Source of the DNA: Epithemia pelagica
Lineage: Eukaryota; Bacillariophyta; Bacillariophyceae; Surirellales; Surirellaceae
NCBI GenBank assembly: GCA_946965045.2
Contig: OX337233.1
Location: 434,001 to 498,000 of the forward strand
Reading direction: 5' to 3'
DNA length: 64,000 bases
Part shown: piece after piece, positions 28,803 through 38,978 of the stretch
Layout: the number at the start of each line of letters is the position of its first letter
How positions within the stretch are numbered: position 1 is the first letter of the stretch
Made by a program: the position numbers and the translations under genes
Notes under the pieces: generated by a model
What the model was told of the DNA's origin: nothing
Databases searched by the model: none
What the model saw: only the letters and a program-made list of their open reading frames with translations

Positions 28803-30692
28803 ATGGTAACGAATACTAGAGCTACGACGAAGAATCCACCGGAAACAAGCCCCGAAGGGCAAGGAACGGGAACCGCTGTCCCAGCGGGGGGAGCCAGTAC
28901 GGATACGGGTAGTAGAAAGATGCCCGCGAGGAAAACAGGAACGGAACGGAACCCCAGTGGTGGTGGCACTGGTGGAAGTACTGGCGGCTCTAGTAATAGA
29001 GCCGGGAGTTCAAGTAGTGGAACAAGAGGAACAAGAAGCGCGTCGACACGGGGCGAAACCGCTGGAGGTGCACCCGCTGGCGGCGGAGACGGAGGAGACG
29101 GCGGCGCTGGAGGAGGCGGTGGTGGTGGTGGACACGGCGATGATGGCGATGGTGGTGCACCACCTCCCCCGATACCGCACCCGCCTGCAGGACCACCACC
29201 CGCGCTTTCGCAAGTCGGGCTGGTATTGACCGTGTGCGGGGCAAACGCAAACGAAATTCAAGTACTAGAAAACATAGAACGTCTTAATTCGTTACACGCC
29301 TTCGGACGAATGAGTAAGGATGATGTCACGTCCTTAGCTTCAAGGTTGGAGAAACGCCCTGAACCGAACAATATAAGCCTTCCAACAAGCGTCGTAAAGA
29401 ATCTTCAAGGGCTGTGTTTTTGGGCTTCCAAGGCCCGTAGACAGAGGCGTGACATCACTGCTGCCGACTTCGACCAAGTGGTACTCTCGGATGCCCTCGA
29501 CGAGATGGAAATTAAAGCAGAAACTGACAAGGCACCGGAAATTAAGCCCGAAATCCTCAAGGAAGAGATCTGGGAAGATTGGTCTCGCGAATTCCCTACC
29601 TATTTGTCCCACATAATTGGGAAGCAACAAGCCCCACTCGACTATGTAATTAGGCCTGAAATTCAACCTGGACACGTCTTTCAAACTCTCCGAGAGCAAG
29701 AATTGTACACTTACCCTCTGACTGGACCATTCTTTCACGAAGACAACAAGGCAGTGTACCGGTTGCTTAGTGACCGTGTACGCGACCAACCCGCAACGTG
29801 GATTCAACCCTACCAGGCATCCCAGAACGGTCGAGCGGCATGGTTAGCCTTGGTAGCACACTACGATGGCGGCGGCCAGAAAGAGAAACGTATCAACAAG
29901 GCTGAAGCTATCCTTAGTTCCGTATTTTATCATAACGAGAGAGCGTTTAGCTTCGACGCTTATTCTACCAAGCTTCTACGTGCATTCCGCACGCTCGAAG
30001 AGACACCTAATCGACGCTCGAATGCAAATCAGGTCAAGATCTTGCTGGACAACATCCGAATTGCAACGGCCGAGTTTGCCGTCATAAAAAGCACCGTGCG
30101 AAGCAACTACAGGTCTAATTTAGATGACGCCATCGCCTATATCTCGCGTGAAGTCTCGGAACTGTACCCGAATGTCATCGGAGGCAGTGGCACACGTCCG
30201 GGCACTCGGCACCGGTTTATTTCGGAAACACACACGGGCGAACAGTCACCCGCTTCCCGTCCACGGAATTTTGCGGGTCTCCAACAGCACAACGGTATTT
30301 TCACCTTTTACGGCGTTGACGTCACGGACGTCAGCCGCCGATTCACTTCCCAGGAGATGGCCACTCTTGGGCCCGCCGGACAGGCGTACATTCATCAGGA
30401 ACGAGCTCGGCTCCGCAGCTCAGGTGCTCGTGGCGGCCGTGGTGGTGGCCGCGGCCGTGGCTACGGGCGGGGACGTGGTGATTGGGGGCGCGGTTCTGCT
30501 GCCAGTGGACGCGGCATCGGCAATGTCGACGTGAATGAGAATAATGAGCCACCATCGGTCATCACAGACCCGTCTGTCGGCGGAGGTACCAATGGACATG
30601 CCGCTGGTAGTGCGGCGGGAACCGAGAATCCCGGTAGCAACGACCGTGGCAGCACCAACGGACGCAGATTCGGAGCCGGCGCATACGAGTGA
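28803..30692 (+). CDS. gag: Gag-like protein of the Copia element
   Basis: ATG 28803 (MVTNTRATTKNPP) to TGA 30690, 629 aa. The N-terminal 150 residues are Gly/Thr/Pro-rich, including a Gly-only run and PPPPIPHPPAGPPP. The middle (about residues 150-480) has a folded, charged character typical of Gag capsid regions. The C-terminus is an RGG box (RGGRGGGRGRGYGRGRG, about 30425-30475), a probable RNA-binding tail. No CCHC zinc knuckle is present. The stop is followed in the same frame by pol. Confidence 0.85.
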   Translation: MVTNTRATTKNPPETSPEGQGTGTAVPAGGASTDTGSRKMPARKTGTERNPSGGGTGGSTGGSSNRAGSSSSGTRGTRSASTRGETAGGAPAGGGDGGDGGAGGGGGGGGHGDDGDGGAPPPPIPHPPAGPPPALSQVGLVLTVCGANANEIQVLENIERLNSLHAFGRMSKDDVTSLASRLEKRPEPNNISLPTSVVKNLQGLCFWASKARRQRRDITAADFDQVVLSDALDEMEIKAETDKAPEIKPEILKEEIWEDWSREFPTYLSHIIGKQQAPLDYVIRPEIQPGHVFQTLREQELYTYPLTGPFFHEDNKAVYRLLSDRVRDQPATWIQPYQASQNGRAAWLALVAHYDGGGQKEKRINKAEAILSSVFYHNERAFSFDAYSTKLLRAFRTLEETPNRRSNANQVKILLDNIRIATAEFAVIKSTVRSNYRSNLDDAIAYISREVSELYPNVIGGSGTRPGTRHRFISETHTGEQSPASRPRNFAGLQQHNGIFTFYGVDVTDVSRRFTSQEMATLGPAGQAYIHQERARLRSSGARGGRGGGRGRGYGRGRGDWGRGSAASGRGIGNVDVNENNEPPSVITDPSVGGGTNGHAAGSAAGTENPGSNDRGSTNGRRFGAGAYE

Positions 30693-33600
30693 CGCCAGGC
30701 ATCAGTGGTTACTTGTGGGGCCAGGCGTGAGGTGACCACTGACAAGACGGTGGATTGTAGCATAGGAAACATGGGAATCAGCACTGGGAATGGGAATGAT
30801 GTTGCATGCAACGAAATGGATACGATGGCAGACACCTCCTGCGCTGGTGTCAATTGGACACTCATGGAAACAACAGGAATGGAATGCAAGGTTAGTGACT
30901 TTATGGGACAACAGGTAGGAGGTCAATACGTACCGATAGCGACATGTGCCACATGCATCCGAGAGAAAAGTACAGGAGTAGAATACATCTTAATCGGCCA
31001 CCAAATGTTGTGGTTTGGTAGCGCACTAAAGAAGACTCTCTTGAATCAAAATCAAATTCGGTATTGTGGGCATGTGGTTCGCGATGACCCCACAAGGAAG
31101 GAGGACGAAGGATTTGGCATCACGGCCGACGGGTTATATATCCCCTTCGAGATACAGGGGACGACTATTTACTTTGAGTCCCGCGCGCCTACCAAGCATG
31201 AAATTGAGACTTTACCTGCGGTGACTTTGACGCGTCAAGAGTTATGGGACCCAAAAAGTGTGGATTTGAGCTTACACAATCGTAGCCCGCTAGATGATGC
31301 ACGTGAAGAGATCTCACTCGAAATTGGCGCGGTCTCTAGCGCATGCGATCCTGTGGCCGTGGGGCAGCGACTCGACAGTCTCAGATCGGTCGGCGGTCTC
31401 GGCTCGGACCGTCACTCGACCGTTTCACCGGAAAATCTCAGCAAGAAATGGAAGATTGGGTTGGAAACCGCGCGGAAAACCCTCCGCGTCACCACCCAAC
31501 AGGGTATCCGGACAGCTGTCACGCCTATAACGCGACGATATCGTGTTGACAACTTGGCATTGCATCGGAATAGATTGAATAGTCGGTTCTATACGGATAC
31601 GCTTTTCGCTCGGACGACATCACTTTCGGGACACAAATGTGCGCAAGTATTCACGGACGGACAGTACACGGCCGTTTACCCACTCGCTTCCAAGGCACAT
31701 GTCGGCCAGGCATTGGCCCGTTTTATTGATGAAGTTGGGGTTCCGGATGGTCTGACGGCGGATTTGGCCGGCGAGCAAACCGGGGCCGCCACGCAGTTCA
31801 CGAAATTAAGCCGTTTCCATCGAATTGACCTCAAATGGGCCGAAAAGGGCACGAGTAAGCAGAACCATCGTGCCGAGCGAGAGATCGGGCTCCTCAAACA
31901 ACGATGGCATCGCCGCATGGTTGATTGTCGGGTTCCTCGTCGTCTGTGGGATTATGGGTTGGTTCATGAGTCGGGTGTACTTAGTCGCGTCGCCCGGGGA
32001 CATGACAGCCGTAGCGGCATAGAACGACTTACAGGCGAGACACCCGACATCTCGGAGTGGATCGATTTCCAGTTTTTCGATATTGTCTGGTATCATGACA
32101 ACACCAAAGCCGATACGTCGGATGAACATCGTCATCTTGGGTTCTGGCTGGGGATAGCGCATCGAATTGGCAGCGACCTTTGTTATTGGATTCTCACTAA
32201 AGCAGGAAAAGTGTTGGCAAGGACAACCGTGCAACATGTGACGGAGCAGGAACAGGCGGAACCAGCCATCACGGCAAAGATTCAAGAGTTCCGGTTGATT
32301 GTTGAGCAGCGCCTCGACGATACGAATTTTGTGGATTGGGAGAGCAAGGGACCAGGATTTTTGGAGGACGTAGAGGAACCGGTCGAGGACGACACTCAAG
32401 TAAAAGGTGTAATTCCGACGGATGAAGAATACGGGAAGATGATCCAGGAACCGAAGCCAGAAGCGGACGACCTTGGCGAGGAGTATGACAATTACTTGGG
32501 GGCGCAAATCCAGTTAGACGTTGGCGGTGAAACGTTGCTCGGGACGGTAGTGAAGAGGAAGAAAGGGTTAGATGGCAAACCAATCGGAACGAGGCACAAG
32601 AATCCACTCTTTGACAGTAGAGCTTACGATGTGAGTTTCCCTGGAGGTGTCATCCAGGAATACACCGCCAATGTCATTGCAGAGTCGCTGTATTCGCAGC
32701 TGGATGATCAAGGTCGACAGTTCGCAATCATGAGCGAGATCATTGGGCACAGGAAAAACGGGGACGCCGTTGGGAAGGACGACGGTTTCATAGTGTCCAA
32801 GAATGGGAACAAGGTACCAAGAAGAACAACGAAAGGGTGGGAAATTGCGATTGAATGGAAGGATGGGAGTCAGTCATGGATACCGCTTCGGGAAGCAAAG
32901 GACGGATACCCCATAGAGTTAGCAGAATATATAGTCGCACAAGGGTTAGAGCAGGAACCGGCATTCCACTGGTGGGTGCCACGTGTCATGAATCACAAGC
33001 GAAGGATCATAAACAAGGTCGTTGGGAAAAAGAAGAAGCAGAAAAAGTATTGGAAACTGACACACAAGTATGGGGTGCGACTGCCACATTCCGTGGAAGA
33101 GGCGTTACAGTTTGACAAAGAGACGGGGACGACGTTCTGGCGGGACGCGATCGCGAAGGAACTAGGAGTCGTGAAGGTGGCCTGGGAGGCTCGCGACGAT
33201 CTTGTGCTTGCGGAGGTGCGAGCAGGGCGACAGCTAATAGGGTACACGGAAATCAAGTGCCACATGGTTTTCGATGTGAAGATGGATCTGACGAGAAAAG
33301 CCAGATTGGTGGCTGGTGGGCACATGACAGATGCCCCATCAAGTCTTACTTATTCGAGCGTTGTGAGTCGCGATTCAATTCGGATAGCGTTTCTAATCGC
33401 AGCCTTGAATGACCTAGACGTACTGGCTTGTGACATTGGAAATGCCTACCTTAATGCGCCATGTCGCGAGAAGATTTGGTTCCTAGGTGGAGCGGAAGTG
33501 GGTTCAGAGTTTCAAGGGAAGGTGTGCGTGATGACAAGAGCGCTTTACGGGCTAAAATCCTCGGGAGCCAGTTGGCGAGCGACGCTGGTGAGCACTCTCT

Positions 33601-34847
33601 ATGACATGGGATATGTTGATACCAAGGCGGATCCATGTGTCCTACGACGGGAACGAAAGCGTGACAATGGGGAACCGTACTATGAGCTGATTTTAGTTTA
33701 CGTTGATGACATCTTGCTTGTCAGCCACAAGCCTGAACCAGTGTTTGAGGAGATAGACCGCCATTACAAGATAAAGAAAGGGAGTATCGGACCACCGACC
33801 ACGTACCTGGGGGCGCAGGTGTACCAACACAACCTGCCCACAGGGGGAACGGCATGGGGTATGTCCAGCGAGAAGTACGTAAATAACGCGATCAAAGTGG
33901 TGGAGCAATTGTTGCTGGAAGACGGGGACGGAAAACATCTCAAAACAACTGCACGGGTACCAATCGAAACTTCGTACAAGCCCGAGCTTGATACTTCTGA
34001 GGAGCTGGATGATAAGATGAGAGCTCGGTACCAACAGCTGATTGGTGTGTTGAGATGGGCGGTCGAGATTGGCCGCGTGGATATCTACTTGGAAATTTCG
34101 ATCATGTCACAGTATCTAGCAAATCCGCGGAAGGGACATCTTGAAGCTGTGTATTGCGTGTTTTCATTCCTCAAATCTCACCCGAAGCTCAAGATGGTAT
34201 TCGACCCTGTCACAGTGAAGCTAGACGAGAGTTGTTTCGCGCAGACACCGATCGAAGAGTGGAAAGAGTTTTACGGGGACGTAGCGGAAGAAGTACCAGC
34301 AGACATGCCGACACCACTTGGGAATCCGGTGGAAATCACGTGCTTCGTGGACGCAGATCATGCTGGGAATGTCGTCACGCGTCGATCCCACACAGGCATA
34401 TTGGTGTTCTTGCAGAACGCTCCGATCCTTTGGTTCTCAAAACGCCAAAATACCGTGGAAACATCCAGTTTCGGGAGCGAATTCGTGGCGATGAGAATCG
34501 CCAAAGAGTTGATTGTTGGGATGCGGTATAAGTTGCGAATGTTCGGTGTTCCGGTTGTCGGTCCGGCCAATATTCTCTGTGACAATCGAGGCGTTGTCAA
34601 AAATACCAGCATACCTTCATCCATCCTGAGCAAGCGACACAACGCCATCAACTATCATTCGGTCCGTGAAGCGGCAGCCGCAGGAATCGTCAGAGTCGGC
34701 AAGGAAGACACGGAGACCAACATTGCTGACTTGTTTACCAAGATGCTTCCCCAGAGTCGAAGAAATAACTTGATCTCACAGTTCACATATTCATCGGCAT
34801 TTGGGGACCGGGGACCTCCCTCACAACCGCGGGGGACAACAAAGTGA
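30693..34847 (+). CDS. pol: Pol polyprotein: protease, integrase, reverse transcriptase, RNase H
   Basis: The frame is open directly after the gag TGA with no frame change; the first ATG is about 30771. Domains in order: aspartic protease with DTSCAG (D at 30831); integrase with YTDTLF (D codon 31596), ADLAGEQ (about 31758) and RAEREIG for the D,D,E triad; Copia-type reverse transcriptase with CDIGNAYLNA (about 33432) and YVDD (33699-33710); RNase H with FVDADHAG, a SEF glutamate, LCDNRG and NIADLFTK. About 1,384 codons, the usual length for Copia Pol. It copies and integrates the element. Expression by stop readthrough as Gag-Pol is inferred. Confidence 0.95.
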   Translation, partial: RQASVVTCGARREVTTDKTVDCSIGNMGISTGNGNDVACNEMDTMADTSCAGVNWTLMETTGMECKVSDFMGQQVGGQYVPIATCATCIREKSTGVEYILIGHQMLWFGSALKKTLLNQNQIRYCGHVVRDDPTRKEDEGFGITADGLYIPFEIQGTTIYFESRAPTKHEIETLPAVTLTRQELWDPKSVDLSLHNRSPLDDAREEISLEIGAVSSACDPVAVGQRLDSLRSVGGLGSDRHSTVSPENLSKKWKIGLETARKTLRVTTQQGIRTAVTPITRRYRVDNLALHRNRLNSRFYTDTLFARTTSLSGHKCAQVFTDGQYTAVYPLASKAHVGQALARFIDEVGVPDGLTADLAGEQTGAATQFTKLSRFHRIDLKWAEKGTSKQNHRAEREIGLLKQRWHRRMVDCRVPRRLWDYGLVHESGVLSRVARGHDSRSGIERLTGETPDISEWIDFQFFDIVWYHDNTKADTSDEHRHLGFWLGIAHRIGSDLCYWILTKAGKVLARTTVQHVTEQEQAEPAITAKIQEFRLIVEQRLDDTNFVDWESKGPGFLEDVEEPVEDDTQVKGVIPTDEEYGKMIQEPKPEADDLGEEYDNYLGAQIQLDVGGETLLGTVVKRKKGLDGKPIGTRHKNPLFDSRAYDVSFPGGVIQEYTANVIAESLYSQLDDQGRQFAIMSEIIGHRKNGDAVGKDDGFIVSKNGNKVPRRTTKGWEIAIEWKDGSQSWIPLREAKDGYPIELAEYIVAQGLEQEPAFHWWVPRVMNHKRRIINKVVGKKKKQKKYWKLTHKYGVRLPHSVEEALQFDKETGTTFWRDAIAKELGVVKVAWEARDDLVLAEVRAGRQLIGYTEIKCHMVFDVKMDLTRKARLVAGGHMTDAPSSLTYSSVVSRDSIRIAFLIAALNDLDVLACDIGNAYLNAPCREKIWFLGGAEVGSEFQGKVCVMTRALYGLKSSGASWRATLVSTLYDMGYVDTKADPCVLRRERKRDNGEPYYELILVYVDDILLVSHKPEPVFEEIDRHYKIKKGSIGPPTTYLGAQVYQHNLPTGGTAWGMSSEKYVNNAIKVVEQLLLEDGDGKHLKTTARVPIETSYKPELDTSEELDDKMRARYQQLIGVLRWAVEIGRVDIYLEISIMSQYLANPRKGHLEAVYCVFSFLKSHPKLKMVFDPVTVKLDESCFAQTPIEEWKEFYGDVAEEVPADMPTPLGNPVEITCFVDADHAGNVVTRRSHTGILVFLQNAPILWFSKRQNTVETSSFGSEFVAMRIAKELIVGMRYKLRMFGVPVVGPANILCDNRGVVKNTSIPSSILSKRHNAINYHSVREAAAAGIVRVGKEDTETNIADLFTKMLPQSRRNNLISQFTYSSAFGDRGPPSQPRGTTK

Positions 34848-34878
34848 ATTCTCGGGGTGAGCTACACTTTGCGGGGAC
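34848..34878 (+). other. pol/3' LTR junction with weak polypurine tract
   Basis: The purine-rich words GGGGTGAG and GCGGGGAC just before the 3' LTR are the only candidates for the plus-strand primer; neither is a long polypurine run. Confidence 0.3.
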
Positions 34879-35037
34879 TGTCTTATTCGGGTCGTGGGAA
34901 CAAAACCCGGATATGGGAAATCTTTGGGGGTTTTACCGTTTACATGGTTACTATTTTGGGGATCCTTACATTAGTGGTTTAGCCCTATAATATCTTTTAA
35001 TTTGCACGTTGAATAAGGTATCGACTGGAACAAGACA
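34879..35037 (+). repeat. 3' LTR (159 bp)
   Basis: Identical to the 5' LTR; begins TGTCTT and ends AAGACA, followed by TCTT. Confidence 0.95.
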
Positions 35038-35469
35038 TCTTCACACTCCTTCTAGCTAGTAGAGGAGTAGGAGTACCATAGCTAGCCTGCGACGAACCGC
35101 ATCCTCTCGTCGTCGTGACGCCGGCGCGCTCGCAGGAAACATAGTCAGTCGCGTTCCCAAGGAAAACTACCCCGGCGCCAATCGGACACATAGTCTATGA
35201 TTTCCTCGCCCCAACGACCAGTTTCGCGGTCTAGATATCAAGTAGGAGTAGTACTGCGTTGAGACAATGTCATGGCAAACTTTCCGTGGAACGGTCATAC
35301 TTTCCACCATCACCCGAGAGAGAGAGCTCCAACATTGAATACACTATAGTTCGTTTGTTTGGATCTTGCGGTTCCTCTTGAGAGTGGGTGGGTGTTTGGA
35401 GAGAGGCAAGCAACCTTGCGGAACGTGTCGGTATTCCCGCTCTAGTCCATTCTCCGATTCATTCGCAGC
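35038..35469. other. spacer between Copia element and AYS-12
   Basis: CTAG-rich, with CTAGTAGAGGAGTAGGAGTAC (35055-35075) resembling the recurrent spacer word, then GAGAGAGAG (35316) and the AYS-12 leader. No gene is seen. Confidence 0.4.
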
Positions 35470-36618
35470 ATGACCACCACCACCAATAGAAGGATGTTTG
35501 CCATTGAAACGGTCGATACGACGGATCATGCTTCCGTCATTTCCAAATTGACCATGCTCGAAGGCGGCGATGACGATGACGACGACGATGACACGACTGT
35601 GGATGTGTATTATCCACCACGACAACGACACCAAAACGTGATTCAACGATACCAAGCAGCAGCACAACAACCTTTGCCAAAAGGACATGCGGAGGAGGCG
35701 TCCCCACAAGGCCTGTTACAAGCAAAAGAAGACGAAGATCAATCGGAAGAATCCGAGCAAGAATCAGAAGAGTCAGAAGAATTACAAGAATCCCAAGAGG
35801 ACGACAACCATCAAAAGAAGGAGAAGCAGCCAGACCAAGAGCCACGCCAGACTACCACCCTGCGTACCATTCCACGCCGAGGATTGGTTCCAGAGGTGAA
35901 GGAAAAGGATGCCGGGACGGTGAAAACCACGGATTCCTCGCGTTCCTCCAATGATGATAATGACGACGAGGATCATGACGATCAGGAGACCTTTGCCTCC
36001 TTGTTGCCCACCTCCTTGCGTCCTGGACATGGGGCGACTCGTACGGCCACTGCTAGTACGACAAGTGGCACCCACAACAACAACAACAACAAGAACAAGA
36101 AATCCTTGTTGGAGCTCCAAGACGTACAAGACTTGAGCTCCGTCTTGTCCGACTTGATTGGCTATCCCGATTGGATGGACTATTGGTCCGAAGTGTTTTC
36201 GTCTCCTTCATCTTCCTCGAACCACTGGATGACGTACCAACGCAAGTCCCAACGATTGCTTCTCGCGGCACCGCCACCGCCACCATCAGAACCACCACAA
36301 GAACAAGACAAAACGGACCAGAGCCGCCGCAGCAACATCCGCAACAGCCACCCACTACAAATCCAGCGCAGCACGACACCCAACAAGAAGAACACTACCA
36401 TTCAGAACAACAAACATCACCACAACAAGACCAAAGACATTCTCAAGCAGCAGCCATCTCCACAAGAAGAACAGGTCCAACCCGCCAAAGAATCTCGACA
36501 GAGCCATCCGAATGACAAGAGCAAAAACACAAAGAACGGCGACACAAAACCCAGGGCACGACGAAGCAAACAACGGTCCATTTCTACTGCTGCGGCTGGC
36601 AAGAAGCGCCACGCATAG
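35470..36618 (+). CDS. AYS-12: array protein with motif B, ends at an in-frame TAG
   Basis: 382 aa from ATG 35470 (MTTTTNRRMFAIETV) to TAG 36616. Acidic N-terminal half with long Glu/Ser/Gln runs; LSSVLSDLIGYPDWMDYWSEVF (about 36130-36200) contains a motif B variant; a basic Gln/Asn/Lys tail ends in KKRHA. Unlike other members, the same frame continues for 78 codons after the TAG with family-like Phe/acidic content, so the stop may be secondary. The function is unknown. Confidence 0.68.
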   Translation: MTTTTNRRMFAIETVDTTDHASVISKLTMLEGGDDDDDDDDTTVDVYYPPRQRHQNVIQRYQAAAQQPLPKGHAEEASPQGLLQAKEDEDQSEESEQESEESEELQESQEDDNHQKKEKQPDQEPRQTTTLRTIPRRGLVPEVKEKDAGTVKTTDSSRSSNDDNDDEDHDDQETFASLLPTSLRPGHGATRTATASTTSGTHNNNNNKNKKSLLELQDVQDLSSVLSDLIGYPDWMDYWSEVFSSPSSSSNHWMTYQRKSQRLLLAAPPPPPSEPPQEQDKTDQSRRSNIRNSHPLQIQRSTTPNKKNTTIQNNKHHHNKTKDILKQQPSPQEEQVQPAKESRQSHPNDKSKNTKNGDTKPRARRSKQRSISTAAAGKKRHA

Positions 36619-36855
36619 CAAACCACCACCACCGCAAATAAGGCGGCATTGGAATTTGACGACTTTTTTGGACAAGTCGAGGATCCCATTGAACGGTTGA
36701 CACCCTTGTTCTATCAAAAACGCGTCGAATCGCGTCTGGTCGATTCCCAACTCTGTCCCCAAGCCCAAGACCAGATTCTCCATGCCCTCCGACGCTACCA
36801 TCGCAGTCGCAGTCGCAGTCGCAGTCGCAGTCGACGACGAGGATTGTTTGGGTAA
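36619..36855 (+). pseudogene. in-frame extension of AYS-12 after TAG
   Basis: The frame reads 78 codons to TAA 36853, including LEFDDFFGQVEDPIERL and LFYQKRVESRLVDSQL and a (SR)n stretch encoded by a CGCAGT repeat (36799-36828). The acid/Phe patch resembles family motifs and is unlikely as random spacer. It is a lost C-terminus, a readthrough extension or the product of a sequencing error at the TAG. Confidence 0.45.
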
Positions 36856-37623
36856 CGACAAACGATCCAACAACAGGACACGACAAGATACAAGCAAACA
36901 AGTAAACATGTCATGAAGATGAGAAGAATGGCATATGGAGAGTACTTTTGTGGAGGAAGAGGAGGAACGGGTTCAGGACCAGAGCGTCCTTGTTGTTGTG
37001 GAACCTTCTCAAACTACCGTAGCTAGAGTTCGAGTCATTGGAATAGTTTACCACCGTGAAACACTCTCTCTAGGTAGCTAGCTAATAGGTAGGTACACAT
37101 CATGTCTTCTTGTTTGGATGACAATCCTCAAAGTTGTGCGACCATGGTGGGTTTCAATCGCATAGTCTCTAGGAACTATCATATATTATAGTATGCGGAA
37201 TATTTGGGGTCCAACTGTCGTATCTGTAATAGAGATAAGGAGAAGGAGGTGCGCCATGGGACGAACACTGCAGTCCTTCGCATGTGTCGCAATCGCACAT
37301 GGATTATACCCTCTCATCAGTTGTGGTATTTTTTGATAAGCAACGTACCATCTTTTTTGTTTTGTTCCATCCGTGATGGGTGTGTGTTCGACGAGAAGAA
37401 GAGTGTGTGAGAGTCCGTTGCTCACAAATTTCGAATTCTGTTCACTCAGTCTCTCCCGAACCTCTCTCTTTCGATACCAAACAAGAGAACCGAGTTGGAA
37501 GTGTACTTCACCACAACACCAACATCGTTGAGAGTCAAGAAAGGACACAAGACATTCTCACGAGAGAAGTCGTCTCCCTGCAATGCTCCCAAGACGACGA
37601 CACGACTCCCAAACCCAAGAATC
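36856..37623. other. spacer AYS-12/AYS-13
   Basis: CTAG/GTAGGTA-rich. GGTGCGCCATGGG starts at 37248. An overlapping ORF (37380-37736) in another frame has Gln/Asn/Asp content but no motif; it may be a decayed 5' part of AYS-13. Confidence 0.4.
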
Positions 37624-38184
37624 ATGATTACCAGTTGTGTCCATCGCCGAGGAACTCACAAGAAACGAACCTGGTTGCCTCCTGGAATACGACGACGTTT
37701 CCGATTTGGAACCACCAAGGATACCAACGACAATAATGACAATAACAAGAACAACACCATGAGTCAATATGATTCGTCTCCTTCTTGTCTCGATTGGGGA
37801 CAACAACACCAACAATCACTACCGCATCGACGCATTCCGTCTCGATTGCGACAACGACATTCCTCGTCCTCGAGAAAAAAGGGAAACGATGGCGATTCGG
37901 CCAATGCCGTGCAAACCATTCTCACATGGGGCAATGGGACCTACGACGGAACGGCCTTGGATGGCGATGATGCCTTTACCAGAATTGCCCATCCCGCGAC
38001 GGGATTGGATGCCCTCATGGCCTGTTGGGTCAATGGTATGTTTGGTCACGGCGGCGGTGGTGGTGGCAGTGACACGGATTATGAAGACAATGAAGATGAT
38101 GATGATACTCTCAAGGATGGCGATTCAGCCATTTCCGCCTTTTTTCGAAGCGACGAAACACGAACCGAATTACCAGCTGCCTAA
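37624..38184 (+). CDS. AYS-13: short array protein with motifs A, B and C
   Basis: The frame is open from 37495; ATG 37624 gives 186 aa and ATG 37759 (CAACACCATG context, as in AYS-15) gives 141 aa; the second may be the real start. After a basic, Asn/Gln-rich beginning come DDAFTRI (about 37966), LDALMACWVNGMFG (about 38005) and DGDSAISAFFRSDE (about 38120-38155), so the A-B-C order is complete in a small protein. A Gly6 run separates B and C. TAA at 38182. The function is unknown. Confidence 0.65.
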   Translation: MITSCVHRRGTHKKRTWLPPGIRRRFRFGTTKDTNDNNDNNKNNTMSQYDSSPSCLDWGQQHQQSLPHRRIPSRLRQRHSSSSRKKGNDGDSANAVQTILTWGNGTYDGTALDGDDAFTRIAHPATGLDALMACWVNGMFGHGGGGGGSDTDYEDNEDDDDTLKDGDSAISAFFRSDETRTELPAA

Positions 38185-38978
38185 TGGTAGTATCATTCCG
38201 TCCAGTATGGTGATACACAGACACACATACACACACGAACGAACCAAACTGCAAGGCACTGCCAGATGGACATTGGGAGAGCATTCAATGTGCCGAATCC
38301 AATCCAGGATCCCTCCCTTATATAGTATATTTCTAGTACGGATTCAAATCTCATAATCTAAGCGACAGCAACAACAAGGGGGTATCAGGAGGACAACGTG
38401 GTTGGATTCCAACAGTACTTGTATTAGTAGGGACCTCTTGTTGCATGTGTCGGAGTTTATTCTGGCGAGAGCTGTGAATGATATCTCCAGGATAGGCGCT
38501 CCACAGTCAGTGCTAGCTTGGGTAGCACCCAAAGAGTACACATGTCCGATGGCCGGAAGAACACGCTCGGACCGTTTGGACCATGGTGCTCCTCCCACAA
38601 ATTTGGTCTTGGTGGGTTACAATTTGATTTTATACTATTGTACAGTTGGCGCACCGGAACGTTCTTTCTTTGATGTTGGTGTATCGTGTCGCGCCGGACG
38701 AGCCACACACCAGAACCAACGGGTGCGCACTGCACACGACGAGAACAGCTTTTCGGGACGCCGAATGCAGAGTTATGTGTATGCGTCTTGGCGCAACCAA
38801 ACCGTTGAGTGAAAAAGGCGCGGCACCCGTCCAGCCAGAACAAAAGGACGGTGGAGCAGCACACACACATGGAGATTTATCATCATAGGAGTGAACAGTG
38901 GTTGTTTGCTGTCTTTACATAAATTTCATTTGTTTCTCGGTGTCACTCTAGAAGAGAGACTAACCCCTTCTCGTTGTC
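38185..38978. other. spacer AYS-13/AYS-14
   Basis: GGCGCACC (inverse element) at 38648-38655 and related GTGCGCAC at about 38722. Short ORFs on both strands (38402-38888) have ordinary composition but no motif. No confident gene. Confidence 0.4.

Larger units (their letters stand above)
28588..35037 (+). mobile_element. complete Copia/CoDi LTR retrotransposon, 6.45 kb
   Basis: Identical 159-bp LTRs bound gag and pol in the same orientation as the array. The pol order PR-INT-RT-RNase H is diagnostic of Ty1/Copia. The spacing and wording of the protease, the INT motif (YTDTLF) and RT (YVDD) resemble the CoDi lineages of diatoms. TCTT precedes the 5' LTR (28584-28587) and follows the 3' LTR (35038-35041), a likely 4-bp target-site duplication. 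Both ORFs are free of frameshifts, and the only interruption is the gag TGA. It lies 110 bp after AYS-11 and 433 bp before AYS-12, without breaking either. Confidence 0.95.
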
